This document shows positions 36,764-49,551 of a DNA stretch of 64,000 bases, one piece after another. The translations under genes and the position numbers were made by a program. Position 1 is the stretch's first letter. Each line of letters starts with the position of its first letter. The notes under the pieces are model-generated. The model was not told the DNA's origin and searched no databases. It saw only the letters and a program-made list of their open reading frames with translations. The DNA comes from Chamaea fasciata. Lineage: Eukaryota > Chordata > Aves > Passeriformes > Sylviidae. The stretch lies in assembly GCA_029207755.1 (NCBI GenBank), contig JARCOQ010000008.1:29501021-29565020 (forward strand), given 5' to 3'.

Positions 36764-36868
36764 AAGAGCAAGAAGGGCTGGGGAGAAGATGAACCAGATG
36801 AAGAGTCTCACACACCTCTTCCTCCTCCTATGAAGATTTTTGACAATGACCCAACCCAAGATGATATG
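36764..36868 (+). CDS. KALRN: Kalirin exon: acidic and proline-rich linker
   Basis: 105 nt in phase 0 at both ends, coding for residues 124-158: KSKKGWGEDEPDEESH, then TPLPPPMKIFDNDPTQ. The acceptor is TTCCTTCAG|AAG and the donor GATATG|GTAAGG. It is almost identical to the mammalian kalirin segment I recall. The acidic EDEPDEE run followed by LPPPM offers a possible SH3-binding polyproline site for an intramolecular or partner contact, which is inference. Confidence 0.95.
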
Positions 36869-39800
36869 GTAAGGCCTCCTTTACTGTATAATTTTTCTGA
36901 GTGCATTTTTCACGTAACTATATCACAGTGGTTTCATAGTGGTCTTCTAGTATCAAGGGCCTAGACTTGTGGTTATGAGAGTCTCCTATGTGCAAATCAT
37001 AATCTATTACCTTTCCCCAGGTGAATTTACACTTGTGCTAGATAAGCACTTTAGCCCTGGCATCCCATTTCATGACAGGTCGATGATGTGCCTGTGCTGT
37101 GTGTGGTCAGAAACTCCCTTCGGATCGATAATGCGTGTTTGCTGCGTCTGTTTGGAAAGTGCTGTTGGTGTCTTGCTGTAGCAGCAGGAACAGTGTTTGG
37201 TGGCACCGTGCTGGTGGTGGTAGCTCTCTGACATTAAGTCAGGATTTGCTGTGGTAATTGGCCCCGTGGCTTGCAGAGTCCTGTGTTGGACTCGGGGTGA
37301 GAACCTGTGAATATGGCAGAGACAGTGTTTGCATTCACGGCCAGTCTTGTCTGTACATGTCCCCCCACCCTTTCCTGGTGCTGTCATCTCCCTTGCAGAA
37401 AACCATCCTCCTGTTTTGCAGTTTCCTGCTTTCCTGCTGGCATCTGTTTTTAGCACTGCCACTTCTGGATCGCTGTCCTCTGATTGTAATTGCTGCAGGC
37501 AAAGAGGAGAGGATAGGGGAGATTAATAAATTGTCAGGAAAGAAAAACCAAAACAACCCAGAATGTTCTTGGGGAAGGTTCAGGCAGAAGTTTGGAAATA
37601 CAGAGAGAGGAGGATGTAAATATTTCTGGGACTCAAGGAGCAGAGTGATGGAGTAAAGGATTTGGGGGCTTGCTGCTAATCTGTCAGGAAATGTTATGAC
37701 ATTGTGGTGGCAGCAGGAGCAGAAGGAAGCAGCTGGAGCTGTGGACTCCTGCCCTCGGAGTGCTCTGTGTGCTGATGGCTGTCTGGTGAGGGGCAGGGGC
37801 AAAAGGTCGGCGGAGCAGAGCCCTGGTGGATTCCTGCCCAGCACAATTGCTCCTGGCTTGTTCCCCACGACGTTTAGCTAAATGCTTGGGGCTTAGTTTG
37901 CTTTTTGGTTTGGGAGAGATGGCTTTATTTTGGGTTTTTTTAAAAGACAAACAAAAGTGCTGCAGCTCAGGTCACTATTTTTGGTGTCCAACTTGCCATG
38001 TGATTTCAGTATTTCTTAAATACGTTTCTGACAGCATAAATGTGGAGCTAAGCTGTTTTCTGCTTCAGATGTCTGAGCTTTACAAAGTGTTTTGGCATCC
38101 TGTTTCTTCACCCACTCCTAAAACAGAAGATTAGATAGAGCAAGATGCATCTGAAACCCTTTTTTACCTCTTATTTTTCTTGCCCTACTCAACCTTTAGA
38201 AAGGGGGGGTAAAAAACTAAGGCCCATAGGGTCCTGAATTTCCTGGCACATAGCATATTAGCAACGTTTGAGCTGTGCTATTCAATGGTGTTCATTTGGG
38301 CGCAGTGTCCTGCTCATGTCCTCCCTCTGTGCTCACAGGCATGGGCTTAGGCTGGACCAGCAGCAGCAGTGTGGGGCAGTAGCTGTGGTAGGTAGGAGAT
38401 GTCTGCATGTGTGGGAGGTGACACTTTTTCCTGAGTCCATCTTCCAGGCAGCAGTAGCTGTTCCTTACTGCTCCTGGAGGCCCTCATAAAGGAAGGCAAA
38501 TTGCAAGATCTTTTCTCATTAGAAATTCCTAATTTGCTTCCTGAGGAATAGAAATACCATATTTCTATTTTCCCCACTCAAACCAGGCTCTTGTCAATCA
38601 CAGAAGTTTTATTTAACCCTGAAATTCTTGTAGGCTGCAAATGTTTTCCTGCTTCCTTCAGAATCCTGCAGTTATTTACTTTTCAGAGATATTGAGCAAT
38701 TTCAGTTAAAATACGTGAGAGCAACAGCTGTTTAGTGCCTCCAAAAATTGGACTCCTGCTAGAATGGCTGTGTTTGGCAGTTGTCATCGATGTATTTGTC
38801 CAGTATCTCTTCAAAGTCCTTGTTTTCAATCCTTTTTTTTTTTTCCTAGACATGTCTGTCTGCACTGCAGGTGAAACAGGCAGGCTGAGCTTTTACATTA
38901 GTATGAGATTCCTGCATTACCAGCCTAATTCCTCAATTACCAGCCTGATTACCTGTAGTTTTTGTTGTTGTTGTAATTAGAACGGTTGATTAGATGTATT
39001 ATTTGTGAAAGACAAGTTGATGAGTAGCAGTGTGTTCATGTTTCTGTTCTCTCACAAGGCTTCTGGTTAGGATTAATCTCCTTTGCCTTGTTTTTTTTCT
39101 TTTCCTGGGGATGTGTCACTCACCAGGAGCAACCTCCCCAAAGGGCTGCTGAAAGAGCTGGCCAGCTGCCTAATTCCTGCCATCACATTTCCCCATGTCC
39201 CTCCCCAGCACTGTTTAATCTCAGATGCATGTTTGCTGGCACCTGCACAGTGACTTCACTGAAATAGCTGCCCTCCACAAGACTTTCATTAAGCAGCTGA
39301 GGAATGAATAAGCTTTTTCATCATTTGTAAAATTTAGCCATGCTTTAGTCTGTGTCAGCCTGACAACAAAAGGAGGTTGTCCAAGGGCTTGTAGTTTTAG
39401 TCAGTGCTTGTATTGCCTTCAGAAGAAATGTATGTACAGGTGAGCTAATAAATCCCAATTCCCATAGCTATCAAGTGGGTTTGGGTGTTCAAAACTGAGG
39501 TTTCTTAGGACAGCAATCAAGGGGTGATACGCCCTTGCAGTGCAAAAACCTGAAACTAAATCAGAGTTTTTCTGGCCTCCTGTGCCAGGGATGCAGGAGA
39601 GGTGAGACATGTAGGGGTGTTTTGTCTGCAGTGGCTGCAGAGAGATGGCAGAAGAGTTACACATTTTAGATAACTGAAGTTGCCTGAGTGGGAGGTGTAA
39701 TCTAAGTTCATTTGGAGTTGCAATTGATCTGAGTGGAAAGGATGGGGGATGATTTGATCCCCCCTGCCTCCCTCTCCTATTGCCTGCAACTCCATGTCTG

Positions 39801-40217
39801 CCTTGTGCTTAACTGCTTTTATTAAATATGCATGTATGGGGGAGGGGGTAATTTCTTACATCTGCAGTAAGAAAATCAATTTTCTGGAGCCTGTAAGACC
39901 GTAGATGCCCTTAGGAGGAGGAACCAACTTTAAGAGTACTGTAACCTGTCTGTAAATGAACTTCAGTTCTTTGATGCTGTTGCCCGGTTCTAGTCTTGGA
40001 ACTGCTGCAGGGAGATGTGCAGAAGTGGATGGCAATTCCATGCTTGTCTGATACGGCAACACTCAATCACCTGACCTGCATGTGTCCCTCTGACCCTCCA
40101 GCTCCCCTTCCGCGTTCCTTCTCCTGTCTTGGAAGCTTCTTCACTGACCTGGCTTGGTTTCCGACTCCCTTCTCATCCTGCTAACTTGCTTTTCCTTTGC
40201 CACCTGCTGTCTTGCAG
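36869..40217 (+). other. KALRN: Intron (3.3 kb)
   Basis: The donor is ATG|GTAAGG and the acceptor GTCTTGCAG|TCC. No other gene or recognised repeat is seen. A short imperfect direct repeat built on 'attaccagcct' lies near 38917-38955. Confidence 0.9.
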
Positions 40218-40313
40218 TCCTCTTCTTTGCTAGCTGCTCGACAGAGCTCCTCCGATGTCCCAACTGCTGCGGATCTTGTCAGTGCAATAGAAAAGTTGGT
40301 CAAAACTAAGCTG
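40218..40313 (+). CDS. KALRN: Kalirin exon: helical linker before the DH domain
   Basis: 96 nt in phase 0 at both ends, coding for residues 159-190: SSSLLAARQSSSDVPTAAD, then LVSAIEKLVKTKL. The acceptor is CTTGCAG|TCC and the donor CTG|GTAAGT. The TAADLVSAIEKLVKTK segment looks helical and is present in both kalirin and TRIO just ahead of GEF2. The serine-rich start follows the proline segment of the previous exon. Confidence 0.95.
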
Positions 40314-41919
40314 GTAAGTTTAGTGTTGTGAAAACTGTGTACTCAACAGGCCCAATGTGACTCTAAGGAAGGGATTTAAAGGCTACCTCTTGTTCTGATT
40401 TCCTTGCTTTCTACCTTCATCTGCTCTGCTTTTATTAATCCTGTGTGCTCTGCTTCCAAGTAGTGTTCAATATTTTGCTCCCCTGTGAGATGAAACCTAC
40501 GTCTCACTTAGGCTCTGCACTGCATAGTCAAAAGTCACTTCTGGAGTGGGCTTTGTCGAGCATGAGCCACTGTACTGTACAATTTCTGGGGTCTTGTTAG
40601 TATTCAAATATTTTACACAGTGGGATGTTTTGTTTTGAAGCTTCTTCTGAGGCACAGGAGTTTTACTAGCCAACGTGAATTTGTTTGGTGTTCTGGTTTC
40701 GATGAAAACTCTCCAAGGAGTAGAACTGCTTGAAGTACCACAGCTGTGCTTTAATTTTACAAAGACTCATGTGTCACTTTTAATCTGCCTTGTCAACTCT
40801 TTCTTGCAGGGAGTGGAATAAGCAATAAAAATGCTATGGGATTAATTTGTTCAAAAATTTCATATTCTGTGCTCTCACTGTCTGATCCCACGTCTGCTGG
40901 ACAAGGAGTAAATCCTGTTTCATATCTTGGCTTCTTTTAAGTTTTCCCTATGCAGTTCAAACATGTTAATATCAAAGCTAAACCTTTTTCTGCATGTCCC
41001 AGGACCTCTAAAATTAGCTAAATGCTTTCTCTGAACAAGTTTAACGTAATTAACAAGCAGGGATATGATGAGCCTACAAAGGTTCCTTTCCTTACATCTA
41101 CTGGAATGATGAAGAGAGTAAAAAAAAAAAATTAAAAATCCCCACAGTGATCATTAAATTACTGCAACTCTGAGCAAGCATCTTTATCTAGTGAATCATT
41201 TCAGAAGACGTTGGTATTTTCTCAGTTTGAGATGTTGGTACATGAGGAGGGTCAGCGTTCATAGCGTGCTTGATGGGGCTTGAGTGGTAGAGGAGCTCTT
41301 TGTGGCATGGGAAACCAGAAGGCTATTCCCAGAAAATCGACTTAAAATAGTTTTATTCCATTGAGGGACTAACAAACCAAAAAGTATTTCATTAATCCAG
41401 TTAGACATATTTTTTTGATGATATTTTATTTTCTCTCCCCCACATGCAGTCTATTAGACTACACAACTACTTTCAAGGGATTTGGGGCAAACTTTAATTA
41501 TTGTGGAATCTTACTATGTGTCCATCTATTTCTATTTTGTGTTTTATTTTACTACAAGGATCCCCCATTCAGATTTTGGCAGAGAAACTTTTAACCACGT
41601 GTAGCCTAACAATGGTCCTGATTGAGACATCAGGATATTTCCAGATTTGAATGATTTGAAATAATTTGGAAGAGTTTTCTTTTCTCAGATCTACAGGAAC
41701 ATCTTTTTCCACCTTCTAACAAGAGGATGACAACTCTGCTTTAAGGCTTTTTTTTTGTGGGGTCCTACATCAACCTAAAACTAGTTTGGTTGTGTTTCAC
41801 AAAGTCCTGCAGGAGAGTATTTCTGAATACTTTGTAGTGTTGGTTGCAGAACTGACTTGAATACTGATGCTGAAGTTGAAGAAAAATGTTTATTCTATTG
41901 TTCTTTGGGGTTTTTTTAG
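40314..41919 (+). other. KALRN: Intron (1.6 kb)
   Basis: It runs from the CTG|GTAAGT donor to a T-rich TTTTTTTAG|ACC acceptor. No feature beyond AT-rich sequence and short A/T tracts is seen. Confidence 0.9.
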
Positions 41920-42050
41920 ACCCTTGAAGGAGGATCTTACCGAGGAGGATTAAAAGATGCCACTGGCTGCTTAAATGAAGGAATGACACCTTCAACTCCC
42001 CCACGAAACCTTGAAGAGGAACAAAAAGCCAAAGCAATGAGAGGCAGGAT
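41920..42050 (+). CDS. KALRN: Kalirin exon: linker entering the GEF2 DH domain
   Basis: 131 nt, entered in phase 0 and left after two bases of a Met codon. It codes for residues 191-233 and part of 234: TLEGGSYRGGLKDATGCLN, then STPPRNLEEEQKAKAMRGRM. The acceptor is TTTTTTTAG|ACC and the donor AGGAT|GTAAGT. It holds a TPP motif and a highly charged EEEQKAKAMRGR helix that leads into the first DH helix. Confidence 0.95.
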
Positions 42051-45000
42051 GTAAGTTGTATTACTGGTTCTTTCCAAAACACGTACCCCAGGAGGACACA
42101 TAGCAGCACTCCAGGAATACTTTGTAGTCAGTGAGTGAGCATGGAACTGAGAGTAAAACTGTGTTCTGTTTGCTTCTTGTTTTTCTTAACATGTAAAAAC
42201 ACTTCCTAAAACCACTTCCACACACAGGAAATTCATCATCACTCTAAACTATACAGCTTTTACACCAGATAGCAAATATTGCTGTAAAAGCCTCTGAAGA
42301 GCTCAACAGGTATTACTGAGATGTTTGCGTTGGTAATTACTGCATTGCCAGAGGTGAAATCAGCTCTCAGAGGGGGAAATGTGGTTGACCTTATTAGCTA
42401 CCTTTGAGAAAAAGAACTGAGAATCCCTCTAGGATTTTTTGAAAGAGATATATTTTGCCCTCATGATTAGCAAAGAAGGGGCAGGATTCAGATGCATCTG
42501 TGGTGGAAACATACCACTGAAAAGAAAGTTCCATTTGGGAAACCCTCATGTTCACGGTAATGGGAGAAAAAAGAAGTGGTGACAGCTCATGAAAGTTGTT
42601 TTTTAAAATGAGCTGTACAGCCCCTTAAATTTAATAAAAATAATGATTAAAGCATTTCTTAAATGCATGTTCAGCTGAAGAACACAGAGAACTGGAGCAA
42701 CAGAATCAAGAATTATATGAAAGAAAGCTGAGGTGGCTGTTTTTCTTTGTATCCCCTCTTACAGTAACAACAGTAACTGCAATGATCTAATCAAATGGTA
42801 GATTGAGGGGGAAAGTAATGTTCCATACAGCTCTCACAGGAGTCTGGTGAGAGGTGGAAGAAGAGCACCCCGTCTGGGGGACATGCCAGGTCAGGGAAGA
42901 ACAAGTTGGTGGTTAAGAGTAGAAGATGAAGTGGGAGCGAAGTGTCATAGGTCTGTGAAAGCCATGATTTGCTCCTGCAGTTTGTCGCAGGGAGCCAGGG
43001 AAGGGATGCAGTGAGGGACTGGAGCAACTCCCAGCAGCAGACAAGGACATGGCGCTCCTGGGTATGTTTCTGAATGGCAGAAGTTTTCTATAAGGCAGCT
43101 GTCAGCCTTTCCAGAGGGAACAGCTCTGCCCATGACTGTCTCCTAAAAGCTCCTCAGTATTGCAGGATCTGGAGTTCCTCTGGTAGCAATTCATTAATTA
43201 GGTGGCTGGCAGCTAACTGCAGGTTGCAGTTTTAGTGCAGAGACCTCTGCCACTGTAAGGACAGCTACAGGAATGCTTCTGGCAGGGGACTGGCAGCCTA
43301 TTATGTGCAATTAGTAGCTGCCAGAATTCCTAAACACCAGGATGTTTAGGAGCACCTGCTAGTGGCTTTCAGCACTAGACATCTGTCTCCCCTCCACCTC
43401 CTTTGTGTCTGTGTTCTGTGTCGCTGCAGCCTGCTGGGTTTAATTCCATAGTCATGTGAGGCAGCTGATCTCCCAGCTCGAGCTGTGACCCTCCAATCCC
43501 CACAAAACAGCAGCTGAACCCTTGCACAGGCATGGGCAGCAATGTCCTCTGTTCCTGGCAGTGCATCCATGCCAGCAGTTAGCCCGGGTGTGAGGAAACT
43601 CCTTATTCCATCAGGCTTGATTGCTGCATTTCTGTGGGCAGTAAGACAATAGTCTCATTGAGTGTCATTGTTCAGAAAGATATCCAGCTATTCAGACTCA
43701 GTCAGCAATGAGGAGGCTCTAACCCTGCTCCTGTTTGTGCCAGTTTTAATGCAGCTGTGTAGTCAATACCTGCTGGTGACCAGGGCGCTTTGCAAGCAGC
43801 TCCCTGCTCTTGCTCCCCGTTTTCAGAGCAGGAGATGAGTGAACTTGAATTTTTGCCTACATGCATCTTAAAAACCTTAAATTTGGGAGTACCTCTAAGG
43901 TGCTGCATCAGGTAGGCTTCAGAGAATGAATAGAGATGGTCAAGGTTGATTATCCTGCTTGGTAGGAAAAGAGGAGCAGAGGGAACCCTGGTGCTGAACT
44001 TAAGGTAAGCACTGGAGGTGCAGACCTTGAATCCTAGTAGAGGTGTGAATTGGCAGGTTTTGTCTGTTCACCAAAAACACAGTTGTTGCACTGATTTTTA
44101 ATAAACACGCACCTGCCTGGATGTCCTGCAACGTTACGTACTACAAGTACCTGCTGCTTCTTTTTTAGAGCAGATCTTGGCCAGGTGGATCCTTGCAGTA
44201 ACTTGTAGGTGGGAGAGGTTCTCCCATTCCCTCCACAGCTCTCTGTGCCTGCGGGGAGCAGTGCAAACAGAGCTGGTGCCGGCTGGAATGTCCCCTCCGG
44301 GCCGAGGGGACTGTGGAGGCTGTCCCAGGGGCAGGGTGGGTCAGGCAGCCCGAGGGGCTGTGCAGCACACGCCTGCTCAGGCCATGAACTGCCGGGAAAG
44401 AGCAGCCTCTTGCCTTTCGCCTCACACGTGTTTGCTGCCCGGGCACAACTTGGCAGAGCACTCTGGCGTGCACAAGCATCTGGTGTGGCTGCTGCCAGCC
44501 CTGCCTGCTGCCAAGGGGGCTGGATTTCACTCCCAAACCAACAAGAGGCTGTTTGACTTTTTTCTGCCACATGGCCAAAGTATCGCCTCCGCTTTGTCTG
44601 AGCGAGGGACAAGTTGCAAGCGCAGCAGGAGCAGGATTTATTTTCTCAGAAGCCTCTCTTGACTAAGTCTGTCCTTGCAATGCCAGACTGGTTGGTTTTT
44701 TTCCCCTCCAGGTATTTTAAACCAGGCTTTATCTTAGCACTGTTTGCCCTCAGCCCTATCACTTCAAGTGGATCAGTCTGGTGATTGATGCGGACAGAGC
44801 AGTATCAGACACGAAAGCTCTCCTCTATCTTGTTAGCCTTGTTACTGCCGTAGCAAACTTGAGGACAGATGGAGGTTATTTGTCATGTGCCAAATCTGTG
44901 TATTGGCGTAATTGAGAGACAAACTGTCTGCAGCAAGCTGTAACTTTTTGAAATTGTCCTCAAAAGAACACTATGTGATTATTGAGTTTAAGTTGCAAAG

Positions 45001-45626
45001 GAGAGGCTTTTTTTAGCTTGCTGTTGTTTGTATGCATCAGGCCTTCATTAGATGACTCCCCTAGCCGGGGTTATTAGCTCTGAAATCACAGTTAAAACAT
45101 GTGACACCCACACATAGATTACCTACTCTGAAAGATTAGGCTCTCAGTTGTGATGGGAGAGGGGATTTGTTTTCCACGTGTTTGAAACTTCCAAGCTGAT
45201 ACTTAATTGATGAATCTTGGGTGAAGCCAGATGGACTGGGGCAAGAAATCTGCTCCTGCTTGCTGCAGAATGGGTCAGGACATGTCTCCATGGTTCTCAG
45301 GGGAGCTGCGTAGAGGATGGGGAGAGGAGATCAGGGAGGGGTAGTTAAAGGTACAGGCAGCTGTTTGTGCTGCTGCTCTTGCACCAGCCTGGCATCTGGG
45401 GGAGAGGAGGGATAGCAGGAAAAAATGGTTAAGAGATTTGAAACTACTCTGACCTAACATGTGATGTTTTTGTCTTTTACATTCCACTGAGCTCTGAGTG
45501 AAGGGTGAATTGTGTTATGTGATCTGGATGATGATGGGGTTTTATGGTGAGGTCATGTGTGGTAAAGGAGCAAATGGTAACATCAAGGAATATAGTCAAA
45601 TACTTGTGTGTTCTGTGTTCATTTAG
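42051..45626 (+). other. KALRN: Intron (3.6 kb)
   Basis: The donor is AT|GTAAGT and the acceptor GTTCATTTAG|G. A GC-rich patch at about 44180-44560 keeps overlapping frames open on both strands, the longest 192 codons on the - strand (44034-44612). None shows a domain, and composition explains it. Confidence 0.85.
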
Positions 45627-45693
45627 GTTTGTCTTAAATGAGCTGGTGCAGACTGAAAAAGACTACGTCAAAGACTTGGGAATTGTTGTGGAG
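45627..45693 (+). CDS. KALRN: Kalirin exon: first helix of the GEF2 DH domain (CR1)
   Basis: 67 nt that complete the Met codon and then give 22 codons, residues 234-256: MFVLNELVQTEKDYVKDLG, then IVVE. The acceptor is ATTTAG|G and the donor GTGGAG|GTGAGC. The ELVQTEKDYVKDLG signature is conserved region 1 of Dbl-homology domains. Its glutamate and the following helix normally contact switch I of the Rho GTPase, so the catalytic contact residue appears intact. Confidence 0.96.
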
Positions 45694-46966
45694 GTGAGCT
45701 GAAGCAAACCCTGCCATGCAAAATGTTTTCCCACTAAAAAGCACCATGCTGACAAGTGACAACAACAAAAAATACAGCATGAGAAACAAACTGCTTTATT
45801 TTGCAGTCTGCTTCCATGGTCTCCTTCTCATGTTGACAGAAACAAGAAGAAATGCCTTTGGAAACTATTTTTGTTTCCATCTAGCAAATGTTGTATTTTA
45901 GGTTCAACTCCAGTGTGCAAAGGTTTTTCTTGGCTACCCTACTTGTGACAAACTCTTTTTGCTCTAATGCAGCTTTGGAGGCATTGGTGGAGAAATAACT
46001 TATGATCCTACTACTTATTTCATGCTTTTCTACCCATCATATTGGGTAAGGGTAGCACATATTTCGCTTGAATTTGCACCTGGACTTATGTCCTGCGTCT
46101 GAGTACCTTTCCAGAAGCTGGGCCTGGAACTGTGTTGAGGTGCATGTGTGTCCTGTGGATTATTGTCTTGCAAAAAAAAAACTGAGATAAAAGAGAGTTT
46201 CAGGATTTTTTTTTTACATTATAAACAGTCTTTTTGGTTTTTTTAAGCTTCAACTTGTAAAGATTTGGCTGATCCCTAGGGTTCACCTGTCACATCTAAC
46301 TCAGTGCAGGGTTCAGGTTTTTTCCCAGCAAGGACTCAGAACTGGAGACATGTGATTCACTAGTGGCATTCACTAGTCCAGAGAGAATTATCAGTCTATC
46401 TAACGGTGATTTTCAACAACTTCCAAACTGGAAAACCTTTGTGTTATGTTCTGTTTATATCATGCACCACTGGCAAACCTGACAGGCCTGTCGTGCTCCA
46501 AAGGCTTACGAAATATCTCTCAGGAGGTGTGAGAAATCCTGTTCTTGTGACTCTAAACTTACTGCTTGGCTTTGTGCTCCCACAAGATACTCATGGTGAT
46601 GAATGGAAAAAGTCTATACAGAATCTAATTTCTTCCTCTTACCAGAGAAGCCAAGAGCTTGAAAAACTACTTTGTTTAATTTTTATCTTACAATTGCACT
46701 TGTCACTTCAATTACATCTAATAATGATTTGTGTAAGTATTTCAGATATCCTAAACAAATCCCTTAAAGTTTTCTTTTAAGCAAACTGTGTAGTTTAAAG
46801 TATCTACTTAGGTTTCTGGTTTGAAATTGTATGAAAAATATTTTAATTTTTTTCAATGTAAAAAATTCTGGCATTAAACTTCTGCTTCTTTAAAAAAGAA
46901 AATAGTGTAACTGTGCTCCCCCTTCAAATGAGCCCTTTGCTGAATCACTGATCCTTAATCCTAAAG
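45694..46966 (+). other. KALRN: Intron (1.3 kb)
   Basis: It runs from GAG|GTGAGC to a weak acceptor AATCCTAAAG|GGC, whose pyrimidine tract is unusually short and interrupted. Nothing else is recognised. Confidence 0.9.
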
Positions 46967-47070
46967 GGCTTCATGAAGAGGATGGAAGAAAAAGGAGTTT
47001 CTGAAGATATGAAAGGGAAAGACAAGATTGTATTTGGCAATATTCACCAGATCTATGACTGGCACAAAGA
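46967..47070 (+). CDS. KALRN: Kalirin exon: GEF2 DH domain, helices 1-2
   Basis: 104 nt, entered in phase 0 and left in phase 2, coding for residues 257-290 and part of Asp291: [19 protein letters not shown], then [15 protein letters not shown]. The acceptor is CTAAAG|GGC and the donor AAAGA|GTAAGT. The [18 protein letters not shown] segment is typical of TRIO/kalirin DH domains. Confidence 0.96.
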
Positions 47071-49481
47071 GTAAGTTTTTGGTTTAGTTCCTCTTTAAAC
47101 ATCTTTCTAACCTCTTGTCCACAGAAGATTGGACTGTATGGTGTCTGTATGTCTCAGCAGCTTTTAATTGAATGGCATTAGGTCATTCAGGACTGAACTT
47201 CCAAAGGACATTGCCTCTCTTTAGATTGTCTCTGTTGGTTTGTAAGTGCTGCTTAATAACATCACAGATCCTGGCTGCCTTGAATCCTGAGATGTTCTGA
47301 TTCATGTGCTTTTAGCCACAGTTTCTCAATACCCTAAATCCTGATATAGGGCTTTGTTTACCCAGCCAGAACCAGCACAACTGCATGATGGAATGCACCA
47401 TGCTTACCTGAAATAATTTTTCCCAGTGAAGAAAGACCTTTGGCGTGTGATAGTTCTGCACTGGCTTCATGGGAGGGTGTTTGTCCTGCTGTCTGTGATC
47501 ACAGGTGCAGCTTTATGCTGGCTCAAACACCATGCCAGCAGTGCTGGTCAGTGTGACAGGGATGCTGCATACAGGAGGCTGCCGTCTGTCAGTTCTGTGC
47601 TGCTGGTGGCTCTGTCACTCTTTCTGGGGAGCCTCAACAAGAGGCTTCACTGGGAGGTACCACTGTGGTCCATCTATAGCTCCTGAGCTCATAAGCATTC
47701 CCAGAATCACTCTCAGAGTGCTGCTTGTGGGGTATTCACTGGATCTTCAGAAGAACTACTGGGGCTGCCATAATTGAGTTTCTTGGGTCACAGCTGTAGC
47801 CTCAGTGTATCCTACTGATGGGCAGTAGCGGTCTGGAAAGTCATGGTTTCCTTCCTGTGTCTCAGCAACATGTCCACATGCAGCTGATTGGATCACGAAG
47901 GCTGACCATATCAGTGGTGTTTGGCTAGAAGGGTGATAAAATGCAAATTACTTCAAGGTCCTTCTCACCTGAAAGCCCTGGCATGCTTTGGCCGAGTTGA
48001 TGCTTTTGCCTCTGAGTTACGAACTCCACTCTTTGAAAGTCTTGCTCACAGAAGCAGATTTTGAGAAGCTGCTGGAAACACAAACCCTGGGCCATTTCCC
48101 ATGTAGCTTTATGAACAATGTCTTGCTTATGGACAATATGGTCATCATTTCAACTCTGCCACTCAGAAATATTCTGTAGTTGCAACTAACTAAAATTTGA
48201 GCATGCATGTACAGATTTGAACAATGGGCATTGGGCTGGATCTTCCTTCAGCTCCGGACATTTCCCTCACCCAAGAAGCAGAGTATCCTTGCTGTCATGT
48301 GTCCCTTGGGTGCTTATCTCATGGCCTGGGCCTGTCCTGATGTTCTGACAGATGGCCTTGTGAGCACAAACTAAAAAATGTCAGAGAAAGCTTCACCTTG
48401 TGTTGATACGAGAAAATGGAGTGTTTTTACCAGTGCCATTCCTTGATTTAGTGTGAGGATAGGGAGTTTTCTGTAACACAAATGGAAAGATTCCCTATTT
48501 TTAGTTCTGTATATCTGGGTCAAGAAGTCTATTTAAATGCAGATGACTGTAGCATTTATAGAGGATTGGGTTATGGAAGCAGCTGTATCTAATGGTAGCA
48601 ATGGAGATTTTTAATTGGAACATCTGTCCAATTTGCATCCTTTTTTGAGGTTCTGGGATTTCTTGGGATCAGATCATTGCAAGCATGTCCTCTCACAAAA
48701 TCTGGCTACTGTCGCAAATCTGTGGAGGCATTTGAGACTGAAATCCTGAAATGGAAAAGAGGAAGATCATGAACAGGATGGTTGTCTGGATTTGCCTACC
48801 AGACAGAAAAAGCTTGCAGTGTTTCTGAAGTTTTCATCTCACTTTTAGGCATCCCAGTATATTCTTGATAAGGGCATTTGAGCTAGAATGAATGACCTCC
48901 CTGAAGCTGCAAGTCAAGATGGAGATGGTGTTTATGAATTACCGTGACTATTATGAATTAGATATTGCAATTTATTCTGAAATTAAAAACAGTGACAAAC
49001 AGAACATACCGTAACTCCACCAGCAAAACATGGTGATTCATTTATTCAGGTGGAAACATAATAGCACTGTCTTTCACGTTGACCAGTACTCCAAATCTGC
49101 TTATGTAACTGAGAACTCCCGGTAAAGCTGGAGTTTTCATAAGTTGAGTTTTCACAAGCATTTTGGTATATGGGAGGGTTTTGCTTTGGGAGTTCTCAGT
49201 GAAGGAAAGCAACTCTTGCAATTAGATAGTGATCAGCACTTTCTGAAAATTCAAACCACTGTCGTAGTAAAGAAGAGCAGACAGTCTGCAAGACAAGACC
49301 TCCACATTTCACAGCTCTCATCTAATGATTCAGAAATCCCACCATTAAGGGCTGAAGCCAAACTTACCTTTTCATTTATTATGGAACTCTGGAGCTAAAA
49401 TGCCACTGTTACATCTGAAGGATGACTAATTTGCTGCTGGGATGACGAAGTGTTCTGAAGTGATCATATCCTTTCTTTTAG
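47071..49481 (+). other. KALRN: Intron (2.4 kb)
   Basis: It runs from GA|GTAAGT to CTTTCTTTTAG|C. No exon, RNA gene or recognised repeat is seen. Confidence 0.9.
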
Positions 49482-49551
49482 CTTTTTCCTGGCTGAACTG
49501 GAAAAATGTCTTCAAGAACCTGAGCGTTTAGCACAGCTTTTTATTAAGCAT
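49482..49551 (+). CDS. KALRN: Kalirin exon: GEF2 DH domain, middle helices
   Basis: 70 nt that complete Asp291 and give residues 292-314: FFLAELEKCLQEPERLAQLF, then IKH. The acceptor is TTCTTTTAG|C and the donor AAGCAT|GTAAGT. The FLAELEKC and LFIKH segments match mammalian kalirin closely by recall. The exon leaves in phase 0. Confidence 0.96.

Noticed and set aside
47426..47777. Two overlapping open frames in an intron, one with a hydrophobic, Cys-rich text
   Set aside because: There is no recognisable family and no conserved start context. They lie between two DH exons with normal splice sites, so they are best explained as chance.
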